DNA from: Sepioteuthis lessoniana
Lineage: Eukaryota > Mollusca > Cephalopoda > Myopsida > Loliginidae
Length of the DNA: 64,000 nucleotides
NCBI GenBank assembly: GCA_963585895.1
Contig: OY757904.1
Span: forward strand, 23,367,896 to 23,431,895
Direction: 5' to 3'
In this document: positions 22,261 to 32,096 of the stretch, one piece after another
How positions within the stretch are numbered: position 1 is the stretch's first letter
Layout of the letters: the number at the start of each line of letters is the position of its first letter
The notes under the pieces: model-generated
The model's database searches: none
What the model saw: only the letters and a program-made list of their open reading frames with translations
Told to the model about the DNA's origin: nothing
Position numbers and translations under genes: made by a program

Positions 22261-22799
22261 ATTAAGAGATGACGACAAGTTCACGCAAGAAAAAAGTAAT
22301 GGAAAAATACAAACACGTGGCCGAAGAAAAATATCACCCAATTTATCATTCGTGTTTTAATCATCCTAAGAACCCATCTCAAATCAGAAAAAAGTCAAGT
22401 AGCATTTTGGGGTTGATGAAGAAATTGCTAAATTTGGAGGCAGTTTTGCTAGCCTTGGAATGTAGTCCAACTGCTTGTCCTCTCCAGGATTCTGATTTAC
22501 ATTTTCAAATGTGACCGTTTCATGCACTTACAACGAGAGTTGTCCCGGTTGACTCATTGTTGTCGTTCACGCAGCGAGAAAATAGGTTCTCTCCTGGTGA
22601 AAGGTGGCTAATACATTACAGAAATACAAAGAGAACTTATTACTTATTCATAGACAGTTAAAGAGAAATAGTTTCATGCCTTTATCAGTGTTATTAGGGT
22701 GAAGTGAACCATGACCAGCCTTGGCTTGGATTTTAATTTGGCTTGTTTGGTAGAATCCAATTCCTTTGACTAAAAAGACATTACACTACGTGAGCTGAG

Positions 22800-22960
22800 T
22801 CAGTGGGGTAAGATCCTGTCTTAGATTGTTAGGCTCCAGTTCCAGTGATCTAAGGGAGTGTGATGTACCCCTTGCTTGCCATTACTTTCAGGTCCACTCT
22901 GACTTGAAGTGGTAGTAACTGTTAGGGTCCAATCTATGGAACTAATAGATATCTTTAAAA
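22800..22960 (+). repeat. Interspersed repeat R1, 5' block
   Basis: GGCTCCAGTTCCAGTGATCT, GTGATGTACCCCTTGC, GGTCCACTCTGACTTGAAG, GTTAGGGTCCAATCTATGG. A matching piece lies at 41800-41900. Confidence 0.5.
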
Positions 22961-23045
22961 AGTATTCATATACGATACGATCGTGTGCAATAAAACAAAA
23001 GACTCAGATAAAGCAACAACACAAAAATGTAAATATGAACGTATT

Positions 23046-24020
23046 GTAGCAGCCACAGATCTATTTCCTTTCGTGAATCAATGCCCCGGCTAAGAGAGTC
23101 AGTTACTCACTGACCAATCAACTGGCAGAGCGCATTAATTCCTTCTTCCTCTCAAGAACTATTTTTCTAGTCCCTTTTGGTAGAACTGACAAACTTTTCA
23201 CCCTTGACATTAGTGGCAAAAAAGAAACTGTATCTATTGACAGGGTGAAAAGAGCCTTTCTTAACACAAACACACAAGAGCCACATATTCCCCCTACTTA
23301 CACACATGAACATAACCTTACACCTGTAGAAAAAAATACGATGCCAAAAGACAATTATGTCACCACCACACGTAGTGGTCTACGAGTACATTGGCCCAAA
23401 AAGCTCTGTAAAACTGTTTATATATAAAATGTACCCTTCTTTGTTTTACGACTGCAATCTTTTTCTCTGTCGGATTTCTGCCTGAGTAGGGGGGATATAG
23501 CAGCCACAGATCTATTTCCTTTCGCGAATCAATGCCCCCGCTAAGAGAGTCGGTCACTCACTGACCAATCAACTGGCAGAGTGCATTAATTCCTTCTTCC
23601 TCTCAAGAACTATTTTTGTAGTCCCTTTTGGTAGGACAAAGTCAAAGAGCCCTGAGCCAGCAGCAGAAGACATCTCTCTCACATTACTGCCACTGATTCC
23701 ACTTGGAACCCTACGCTCGTTGCTAGCTTCGCACACGCTTCCTACAAACCAAGGACAAACATACTGACCAGCGACACCCGCTGCTATTAATTACAAACAC
23801 GCTTCCTCCAAACCAAGGACCAGCATACTGACCAGCGACACAAAAGGGACACTTTCTCACTCTCACTCCTTTACGCCTGCTACTATAATAAATCCTTCTT
23901 TGTTGTGTTGTTAAAAAAAGAAGTTTCGTTATTCATTTGCATTGCCTAATAATATATAGTGTTAGAGAAATTAACCATTTCCCGAAACACTAAAGTACTG
24001 TGAACGCAATTTCCTAACAT
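23046..24020 (+). mobile_element. Deleted LTR retrotransposon (LTR piece, pol end, LTR)
   Basis: TGTAGCAGCCACAGATC begins a 138-bp LTR piece at 23046. It jumps at TTTTGGTAG (about 23183) straight into the end of a pol gene, then a purine tract (AGGGGGGATA, 23489-23498), then a fuller LTR from 23498 (TAGCAGCCACAG, same first 138 bp, ~93% alike by eye) to about 24020 (TTCCTAACA). An AATAAA lies near 23886. No TSD found. Confidence 0.55.
23184..23427 (+). pseudogene. Ty3/Gypsy-type pol C-terminal remnant
   Basis: The frame reading FTLDISGKKETVSIDRVKRA, later TTRSGLRVHWPKKL, then a stop at 23425-23427, has the form of the region after the integrase core in Ty3/Gypsy polyproteins (short beta-rich tail plus an RSGR-like motif). 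Everything upstream is missing. The ORF start at 23245 is just an internal Met. The Gypsy assignment rests on motif style and on the purine tract plus LTR directly downstream. Confidence 0.5.
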
Positions 24021-24346
24021 AGTAGGAATAAGAAAACCCTAGATGGGTCGACATCCCGTTAGAAACATTTAATCAATTTTTTTCAAGAAACTTTTTAATG
24101 TCCCCTTTCTGTATCTACTCTTGTGTTTCTAAGTAACAGTATAGATCAATCTGTCTTATATATTTATATATATATATATATATCCTATTCCTTCACATGT
24201 AAATAACGAACAAACAGTTTCTTAATTATAATTTTTGATTGAGTGTCATATCATCTCTTGATTGACTTAATATCAAATCACATTTATCATATATGGTTCT
24301 AAAATAGATAGTTTGTGGATAACATTTTAAAACAAGTCAGAGCTCA
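24021..24346. other. AT-rich, short (TA)n
   Basis: A small (TA)n near 24160-24182. No supported gene. Confidence 0.45.
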
Positions 24347-24640
24347 TTTGTTTGAGCACAGTAAAATACTCATTTATTTGCACGCAGTTAAATACTAATT
24401 TATTTGCGCACATTTAAATACTCAATCATTTGCACACAGGTAAATACTCATTTATTTGCACACAGTTAAGTATCTATTTATTTGCACATAGTTAAATGCC
24501 TATTTATTTGCATACGGTTAAATACTCATTATTTTGCACACAGTTAAATGCTCATTTATTTGCACACAGTTAAATGTCTATTTATTTTCACACAGTCAAA
24601 TACTCATGTTTTTGCTCACAGTTAAATGGTTTCAACTAAC
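24347..24640 (+). repeat. Minisatellite, 26-bp units
   Basis: About eleven units like TACTCATTTATTTGCACAC plus AGTTAAA. Complement of the core seen at 12930-13420. Confidence 0.85.
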
Positions 24641-24739
24641 TAACACCTACAGATAAATTTTTTCATGTATTGCTCTCGAATACACATAATTCAATTTAAT
24701 ATTTCTCGATAAACATTGTATTTGAAATATAGAAAAGAA

Positions 24740-25445
24740 CCTTAAAAGGTACAACCACTCGAGAATAGGGTAGACCTGGGAGTAATTGGTGGTTTTACTT
24801 CTCTGCAGGTAATTCACGTACCTAGGAAGCAGCGTCGAATCAACCGAAAAGGACATCGAAACGAGGTTAACGAAAGCATGGACAGCTCTCAATAGGCTAT
24901 CGATTATATGGAAATCAGACCTAACCGATAAAATGAAACGCAGTTTCTTCCAGGCAGCGGTCACATCGATACTGCTATATGGATGCACTACATGGACGCT
25001 ATCAAAACGGCTGGAGAAGAAACTAGATGGCAATTACACAAGAATGCTGCGTGCAATCCTGAACAAGTCCTGGCAGCAACACCCCACAAGACACCAACTG
25101 TACGGCCACCTTCCCCCATCACGAAAACTATTCAAGTTAGACGAACCAGACATGCAGGGCACTGCTGGAGAAGCAGAGATGAACTCATAAGAGATGTACT
25201 CTTATGGATCCCCACACATGGCCGCGCAAAAGCAGGACGACCAGCTCGAACGTACATTCAGCAGCTATGTGAGGATACAGGTTGTTGTCCTGAAGACCTA
25301 CCTAGGGCGATGAACGATAGGGAGGAGTGGAGAGAGAGGGTCAGGGATATCCGTGCTACCAGCACGATATGATGATGATGATGATGACTTCTCTGCAGAG
25401 ATGCAATCGACGTATTCTACAGACCTAGCCGACTGGTCTAATATC
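24740..25445 (-). repeat. R1 copy split by an RTE insertion
   Basis: R1 (minus) runs 24755-24808 and resumes at 25387 (ACTTCTCTGCAGAGATGCAA, then GTATTCTACAGACC). The RTE fragment lies between, so R1 is older than that insertion. Confidence 0.65.
24809..25386 (+). mobile_element. RTE-type LINE, 5'-truncated, with 12-bp TSD
   Basis: Encodes the polyprotein C-terminus: YLGSSVESTEKDIETRL in one frame, then KMKRSFFQAAVTSILLYG from 24933, then RRTRHAGHCWRSRDELIR, ending in (GAT)n. ACTTCTCTGCAG at 24797-24808 repeats exactly at 25387-25398. The reading frame is broken near 25120. The good TSD and close match to the 36-kb and 37-kb copies suggest a fairly recent insertion. Confidence 0.9.
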
Positions 25446-26227
25446 CTGTATTCAATATCACTACACTTAATTTATATTTGTCGCCGGCACTATTTTAAAT
25501 TAATAGGTGAATGATTTCATCAGATACATAAATGTTAAAGGAAATATAACTTCATATCTCCGACTATAACGCATTTCAGATATAGGTGACAACGCCAGCA
25601 ATATTATTTTCTATCTCTTACACCAAGTATCCTGAGTAATGCGACTATTACTGGTTAGTACGATATTTCAGTTTTTTACCTAAGAAATCATACTGATATA
25701 TTGATCTATTGTTTGATTTTAACGGATTCTTCACCCGTCAAAGTATATATCTTGTCTAGAGTTTAGGGAATTGCTTTCATTGTAGATTTATATTTACAAT
25801 TTCCTCTTGGTGTTACAGTCCACGACATTAGTGTGGCTTTTTTTAACAGGATGCTTTTATGCTATTGGGAAATAGATATAGCTTTGACGAGTAGAATAAA
25901 CTAGATATATTTGAAAAAGAAAGATGTCGGTGCGCTCTATTCATCAACGACGTAATGGGTTTAATCTTGCAGTAATAACGAGTTCATGAGAAAATAAAAT
26001 GTCAGACCCATGATCACAATAAATACGTCTCTCTCTATTACTGTTTAAACCTACTTCTAGACCGAAGGCGTGAAGTCATATTTTTCAGTCGTTGAAAAAA
26101 ATCGCTAAATCTTAATCCACTTCCAATGCCAGATAGCTAAATCCACTGGCCTCGAAATTTAAACCATTCCTTGTCCTTTGCCAGATACAAAAAAATAAGT
26201 TTCATGGATGGTTAAGCTTTTTCTGCT
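25446..26227. other. No gene recognised
   Basis: AT-rich. No supported feature. Confidence 0.45.
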
Positions 26228-26231
26228 CAAA

Positions 26232-26960
26232 GTTATAAGATACGAGGATCATTAAATAAGTTTCTAGACTTTTTTCTTATGGGAACTTTTATTGATAGTA
26301 CACACATGAAACTCAAGTCCCCTTCGAAGAAATTTCCTCCGGCTGCAATGCACTTGTTGTACCGTTCCAACAACTTCTAGAAGGCCCCATGGATGTCCTC
26401 TTGTGTGAGCGTGTCAATGACCTTCGTCACAGTCTCTTTCATCTCCTTAATTGTCTCATAACGACAGCCTGTGAGATTAGGAAACAACCAAAAGTCACAG
26501 GAAGCAAGGTCTGGACTATAGGGAGGGTAAGGAACTGTCTTGATGCCCATCTTGATCAAATAGTCTGTGACAAGAAAGTAGTTGTAGACTGGTGTATTGT
26601 CCTAGTGGAAATGCGACTGACCCAATTTGAAGAGTGCTGGCCTCTTCCGACAGACTCTCTTCCTGAACTCCCTTAAAACCTCAACATAGTAACCCTAAGC
26701 CTAACCCTAACCCTTTGCCCAATCAACTCTGGTGTATTGACTTCCTTACTCCTCCCATACCTATCATCTTCCCTCACAGACTCCCTGCCTTCCTTGAATC
26801 TCTTATGCCACTCAAAAGCTGATGCTCAATTCATGCAAGATGGTCGAAAAGCAGTCCATACGTTTCTGTGGCATCATTTTTTCCAAGTTTATAACAATTT
26901 CATGGCATATCGTTCTTCCTCACGTCCAGATTGGATTTATGAAATTCACCAGCTGTGACA
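26232..26960 (-). pseudogene. Mariner-type transposase, internally deleted
   Basis: Left end looks like a mariner terminus (TACGAGGATCATTAAATAAG at 26232). On the minus strand, N-terminal pieces appear at about 26740-26930, including ETYGLLFDHLA. There is then a jump near 26690-26716 to the catalytic half: YYVEVLREFRKRV, HFH*DNTPVYN with a stop before the D, and YPPYSPDLASCDFWLFPN (26377-26559 block). D to D spacing is 34 residues (DD34D). The protein ends with RYNKCIAAGGNFFEGD-like residues near 26330. Frame shifts, the stop and loss of the middle (including the first catalytic D region) make it dead. The right terminus was not found. Confidence 0.75.
26687..26716 (-). repeat. Telomere-like hexamers at the mariner deletion junction
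   Basis: AACCCTAAGCCTAACCCTAA then CCC on the plus strand: about four TTAGGG-type units (one variant) exactly where the mariner coding region loses its middle. Confidence 0.65.
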
Positions 26961-27425
26961 ATCAGGCTTTAAGAGGGTGTATTCCAATTCCTGCTGTAGC
27001 TGTTTATTTGAAGCTGAAATCATGACAATTGGTCAGTCATCTCATAAGATGTATAGCAATAACATAGTAAATTTTCAAGTGTCTACGACAATTTTAAATG
27101 CCTGTATGAAAAAAAAAGTCTGGAAATTTATTGAAGGCACCACATATCAAGTATTTCCATTAGAAAGAACGTGCACACATTTGTATAGTTTCAAGTATTC
27201 CTACCCAATTCTAATAATTATATGGCTTCAAGAAATTATTTGTATTTAATAGTAGTCATTTGTTTGTAGATACATGCTCTCGAGGAGTTAATAATTATTC
27301 TTAGTAAACACATATAGCTTATATTAACTATTCTCAATACAAATACAGTTATATATCATAATACAAATTTAATTATATGACATCAAGTATTTCCATCGAA
27401 TCTGAATAATTTTCAAGACCAATAA
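26961..27425. other. No gene recognised
   Basis: The 90-aa frame at 26977-27249 shows no domain. Confidence 0.4.
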
Positions 27426-27429
27426 ATGG

Positions 27430-27640
27430 AAACCTAAAAAGTACTTCTACTTCGGGTTGGAGTGGATCTGAGAATAATGATAATGAAGGGTACTGCACAA
27501 TCCCAAGAGCTCGAGAACCGGAGACTCACCTTCAATTGCAGTTAAGTATTGCGGACACCCCATTCTTTGCCAGCAGTCTTATCCCTCTTCAAGGCATGAA
27601 GTCAGCATATCTTCATCTAAACCAACAGGGTAGCAAGTGT
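27430..27640 (-). repeat. Interspersed repeat R1, 5' block
   Basis: CGGGTTGGAGTGGATCTGAG, GAAGGGTACTGCACAATCCC, CTTCAAGGCATGAAGTCAGC are decayed R1 words. Confidence 0.45.
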
Positions 27641-28150
27641 ACTCAATGTTTGATGTGGTTCAAAACATTCGTTTTGCGAAAATGAATATTCAGCTTATCG
27701 TAAATTGGTCGAAAGAAGATGAATACACGACCGGAAACTAGAATATTTTTGCAACCATATAAAGTGATTCCTTTGAGAGTGACAATAAAATATACACGAG
27801 TCAAGGAACCGTCGCCATTATTGTTCACCAAACCGTCGACGAAATATGAATCTTGAAATGCAATGTGTCGTTAAGAGCTTCCATATTACCAACACAACAT
27901 TATAAGTCAAACGTGCGAATATTTACAATGTCGGAGGAAAAACCATTATTGTTTGAATAACTAAACAGGGTAACATGAAATATTTCCTTTCGTTATGACA
28001 AAATAATACAAATATACTAGAAATTCTCATGGACTTAGACACTCTTAACCTATTCAAATGAATACAATTATATTACATATTCAGAAAATTAATGTAACAG
28101 TATTATCATAAAGAATCGTTACGAGGCATTGAAATACGCTTCGTTTCGTT
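27641..28150. other. No gene recognised
   Basis: AT-rich. No supported feature. Confidence 0.45.
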
Positions 28151-28151
28151 A

Positions 28152-28251
28152 CTTTCTTCATTGGCATATCAAACTTTGTAGATTATTTAATACCAAAGCC
28201 ATCCCCACTGAAGAACAGAAGAAATTATCTATAAGGTTATTCTACTACAAG

Positions 28252-28311
<60 letters not shown>
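28152..28311. repeat. SINE/LINE tail fragment and (TA)n
   Basis: TTGGCATATCAAACTTTGTAG then ATTATTTAATACCAAAGCC is the shared tail inverted; (TA)n runs 28254-28311. Confidence 0.7.
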
Positions 28312-28315
<4 letters not shown>

Positions 28316-28459
28316 CAGCATTTATTCATTAATATAAATTTCGTTGAACATAATAGACATTTTCTATCGACATATTTTCTTGTTGATCCTTTCATATTGC
28401 CTTATTGATTTTATAATATTCGGTGGGAATTGATTGATATATCATCCATAGTAGTTAAT

Positions 28460-28500
28460 TTCTAAAGTACTTTCTACCCGACTTTGGGCCATCATCTGGG
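28460..28500 (-). ncRNA. Hammerhead-like core, left arm of family 2
   Basis: Minus strand CAGATGA (position-4 change), stem II GCCC/GGGU closed by U-A, GAAA, G-UA-C stem III, UU. Degraded stem I. Probably inactive. Confidence 0.35.
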
Positions 28501-28759
28501 GAGGATGTATTACAAAAGTGATGTAACTTTTGTATGTACATTACTACTTTGTAAGAAGAAGAGCGTCTGGGCCGTTGTAGTGTGTAGCTTTTACTTTTAA
28601 AATTGTTCTATAAATAGCGTCAGTAGCTAAAGACATTTAAGTACATTAGCACTGGTTTGAAAATTAATTCTGTTAAGTTTGGGTTGAATGTTCCTAATAT
28701 GTAGTACTTCGAGAATCTGTAGTTTTTGCTTGACATTTTTCATCACATTTGCAATAGAT

Positions 28760-28805
28760 CCTCTCCTGATGATGGCCCAAAGTCCGGCAGAAAGTACTTG
28801 GGATA
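28760..28805 (+). ncRNA. Hammerhead-like core, right arm of family 2
   Basis: CTGATGA at 28766-28772, stem II UGGCC with GGCA (one bulge), GAAA at 28790-28793, GUAC giving a one-pair stem III, then UU with cleavage predicted after 28799. TCTC before the core can pair with GGGA after the site. AAGTACTT around stem III is self-complementary, which would suit pairing between two copies. Confidence 0.45.
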
Positions 28806-28940
28806 TAAAGAATTATGGAAAATACATCAATCAATTCCATCCAAATATTATAAAATCAATACGGCAATAGGAAAGTATCATCAAGAAAATATGTAGACAG
28901 AAAATGTCTATTATGCTCAACGAAATTTGTATATATATAT

Positions 28941-29205
28941 ATATATATATATAAGTGTGTGTGCGTGTGTTTGATTAAACAAGACAAACAACTTGCTTCA
29001 ATTAATATCGCCGTATAAATCATTTAACTTCAGTATCGTATGAACTAAGGACGGTTCCGTTTTTATCACAAGTACTCACTGGAGTTTTCATTGGAGAAAT
29101 GGAGCAAAGATAAAATAGGCTGAGAAGAGTTGTCTGTCCTTGGTAATCAAATTAGTGTAAAAGAGAAAATTCTGCCAAGATACGCACATGCACGCACACA
29201 TATAT
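28941..29205. other. No gene recognised
   Basis: Short (GT)n near 28955-28972 only. Confidence 0.45.
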
Positions 29206-29218
29206 ACACCTATATATC

Positions 29219-29461
29219 AAGGGGTGTCCTCGTGGTGTAATGGTTAAAGCGACGGACTGCGGAATCGTAGTACGCGAGTTCGTACTCCAGTCGCGCTATT
29301 GCGTTCACTTTCGGGCAAATACCCCTGGGAAAAGTATGAACCCCCTTATCCTCCCAGCTATGGGTAAAAGAGTACCACTACTGCTCCTCTAGGAGAATGG
29401 CTTTGGCATTAAATAACCTAAAAAGAGTTGATATGCCATTAAACAAAGAAACCGAAACCAA
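29219..29461 (+). mobile_element. tRNA-derived SINE family A, full length with TSD
   Basis: Starts AAGGGGTGTCCTCGTGG. An internal pol III promoter is visible as box A (TGGTGTAATGGTTAA, 29233) and a box B-like GAGTTCGTACTCC (29276). A ~110-bp body follows, then the tail TTTGGCATTAAATAACC, GTTGATATGCC and an A-rich CAAA end. ACCTATATATC at 29208-29218 repeats exactly at 29462-29472. Octopus tRNA-derived SINEs of this general form are known; the exact family name is not assigned here. Also present at 52375-52624. Confidence 0.88.
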
Positions 29462-29688
29462 ACCTATATATCTCTATAAATGTATATACATAAATGAATA
29501 TATATCTGTATCTATTGAATAAAGCTTAATGTCTGTGTGTGCGTGTGTACCTGTGGGTGTATATCTTGGCCTCTGCGATATATATTACCAAGGCCTGTCA
29601 TATGATTAAAGTTAACTTGCTGACGTCACTACTAGTAGAGTTCTGTTTTATTTACGATACGGCGTCTTTCAGAGTTGACTCAGTTTCA

Positions 29689-29862
29689 GAACAAATCATG
29701 CCTTCCCCTGGTGTAGTACCAAAGTGGAAAGGGAATTATAAAAATGGTCCGAAAGTTCATTGTTTTTCGTTTCTAAAAAGTAAACATTTATTTGAGAAAT
29801 GGAAACATGCCATTAAAAGGGAGAATTTTAACCCAAGTCCATTTAGCAAATTGAGTAGTTAA
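29689..29862 (+). pseudogene. Decayed THAP domain
   Basis: From an internal Met (MPSPGVVPKWKGNYKNG) through KVHCFSFLKSKHLFEKW, then AIKRENFNPSPFSKL, the frame follows the THAP zinc-finger pattern (DNA-binding domain of P-type transposases and some host factors). The two Cys expected in the opening C-x(2-4)-C are Gly and Trp here, and the frame stops at 29860 before the final CxxH region. No transposase or neighbouring exon found, so this is probably a relic of a THAP transposon. The upstream part of the 107-aa frame (29539-29688) looks random. Confidence 0.5.
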
Positions 29863-31370
29863 AATTTTAACCACCATTTATTTCAACAGAAGCTAAAATC
29901 AAAATTTGTTAAAAAATTAGTTTTGCCGTAGCACAAGAAAGAAAGCAGTTTTGAAATTTAAACTGAAGCCGAAAAAACTTGTTAAACATTATATTTTCTA
30001 AAAATTTGAATTAATTTTTTTATTGATATTTTATTTAAGAAAATTGTGTTTTCTTTCCAATGAAATATTAAAATAATTTCTTCGAAAACGATCGTAAAAC
30101 TTTTAAATTTTCTTTACTTGAAACTTTATGAATCATTTTTAAACATGAAAAAATATTCCTGAATTAAATTTTTTTTTCATTCTTGAATGACCAAAAAATA
30201 CAAAATCTATTCTTTAGTCAATTTTAAAAGAATTTGTTTTATTTTAAATTTTTTTTTTATTTGAAAACTCTGTAAAATTATTTGTACCAAAGGTCAAGTC
30301 ACTATTGCCGAAAATTTAAATTTGAAAATGATGACTTAAACTTTGTTTAAACCTCTTATTTGTAAATAAGTTTTGAATTTATTTGAAACATAAAGGCCTA
30401 AATCACACCACCACACTTGAATTTTAAAACTTAATTTTAAAAATATTTAATTTTTAGAGAATATTTAACAGAAAATGAACACGCTAACACAACCAAAAAT
30501 ATTTTCAAAATTTTTTTTTCCTTTTTTGATAAATTGAAAGTTTATCATCGATATTAATCCGTAGAAAAAATTGGAAATGAAAAATACCAAACATTCTAGA
30601 ATCTTTTAAGTGTATCTTTTTGAAAGGTAAAAATATCTTATTATTTCATCCAGGAGGATTAACAATGGATTCAAAATATTTCAAAATATTATTTTAGAAT
30701 TCGCAGAATTTCCCTAAAGACATCCTTTTCTAATAAATGAAGATATATTTTAACTTTAAATTAAAATAGGGGAATTCAATCGTTTCAGTGGGTAGCCAGA
30801 CTTTGGAATAGTAATACGAAAGTTCGAATTCCAGTCTTTCTGTTTACGTTCACATTTGGATAATATCCTTAGGAAAGGTACTTGAACTTTAATATTTTTA
30901 ATTAATAATTTTTGCTTATTTATTGTTGCTTCTTGTTTGTTCCTAAATTCCAATGATATTATTATTGCTTGCTTGATTGCTATATTTGAGTGATTCTGAT
31001 TTAAGAATTTTTGCAATTAAAACAAAAGTGATTGTGATTTTTCATAATTAAATTAAAAATATGAAAATTTAATCAGTGTCTGTTAAATTGTTTTTAAAAT
31101 TTAGACGAATAAACGAAAACATTTGTCTTTAAAACCGTGTTTATTTACAAACACGACCGACAGTCAGTGATGTTTATGTTTTTATTTTCTTATTAATTAT
31201 TGTTTTTCTTAATTTTAATTAAAATTAATAAAAACCAGTATAAATTAAAACATGTCTCTTTCTTTTTACATTTTATAAAGTTTTAAAATCTTTATTAAAA
31301 TATTTTCAAATCTTTATTAAAAAAAGACTTTGTGATTATAATTCAACGTTTACATGAAGCGAGAGATTCA
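29863..31370. other. Very AT-rich, one SINE fragment
   Basis: 30785-30895 resembles SINE A (AAAGTTCGAATTCCAGTC box B-like, then TACGTTCACATTTGGATAA). The remainder is low-complexity AT-rich sequence with no gene. Confidence 0.4.
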
Positions 31371-31539
31371 TGGCCCCACTAGCGTGACGTCACATTTCAT
31401 CGTGCAGGCCTGGGTATTAGCAACGGCCATGATCTGTATATGTGTGTCTATAGATCTATAGGACAAAAGATACATAAAAAAGAATGTATGTTAAATTTTA
31501 CGAGAAATATAATGAGTTATCAGAAATTTACTGTCGAGT

Positions 31540-31930
31540 TTGATTAGGAGAGCTTAAAGGGGGCACCCCCAGTCTAAAATTCAAATACCTCTGATTCCGA
31601 TGAAAATAAAACCATATCTACAAGGCACTAAGTAAGGTCGATTCTCACAATGTCACCCTCTTACAATAATATTTACAACCCCTAATGAGGTTTATAACGC
31701 GGCGAAAAACCCCCTTGTAAGTTCAAATCCATCCAGTTTTCATGGAAGGTAGACAAAAACAAAATATATATTCTAATGTAAAATCTATGAGACAAACAAC
31801 AAAATACATGGAATTCACTTTCTAGTGCGTCTAGGGGGCTTAGAAGGGATAGACACACCCTGTGAAAATTCAAATACCTCTGATTTTAATGAAATTAAAA
31901 ACATATTGCTGATGTTTACACAAAGTCAGG
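31540..31930. repeat. Diverged direct repeats
   Basis: AATTCAAATACCTCTGATT occurs at 31578 and 31868, with similar words (GTTCAAATCCATCCAGTTTT) near 31719. Units are separated by ~145-150 bp. Unassigned. Confidence 0.4.
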
Positions 31931-32065
31931 ACCTTTATTTGGGAGTGTATACCGATTTGATTTTTGGCAACCAGGAAAATCGCTGAATCACGTATTTAAC
32001 TGATTTGATAAATCGTTATGATTCAGAGTTTTAATTATTTCTCATTTTTCATTTTTATTTGCATG

Positions 32066-32096
32066 TGTGCGCGCGTGTGTGTGTGTGTGTGTGTGT
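32066..32096. repeat. (GT)n microsatellite
   Basis: About 15 GT units with CG interruptions at the start. Marks the 3' side of the Penelope remnant. Confidence 0.9.

Larger units (their letters stand above)
28328..28940. mobile_element. Hammerhead-bearing fold-back element, family 2
   Basis: Inverted arms 28328-28500 (minus) and 28760-28937 (plus) share GATGATGGCCCAAAGTC, GAAAGTACTT, TCAATCAATTCC, TCAATACGGCAATA-like and ATGTCTATTATG words, with a ~255-bp spacer. Both outer ends abut (TA)n. No protein. Layout matches the family 3 and family 5 fold-backs. Confidence 0.6.

Noticed and set aside
24347-24640. CRISPR-like regular repeat
   Set aside because: Contiguous 26-bp units without spacers in an animal genome; a minisatellite.
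25505-25530. Hammerhead candidate (CTGATGA on the minus strand)
   Set aside because: No GAAA partner at a workable distance and no stem II.
26687-26716. Chromosome end or subtelomere
   Set aside because: Only about four units, flanked on both sides by one mariner coding sequence.
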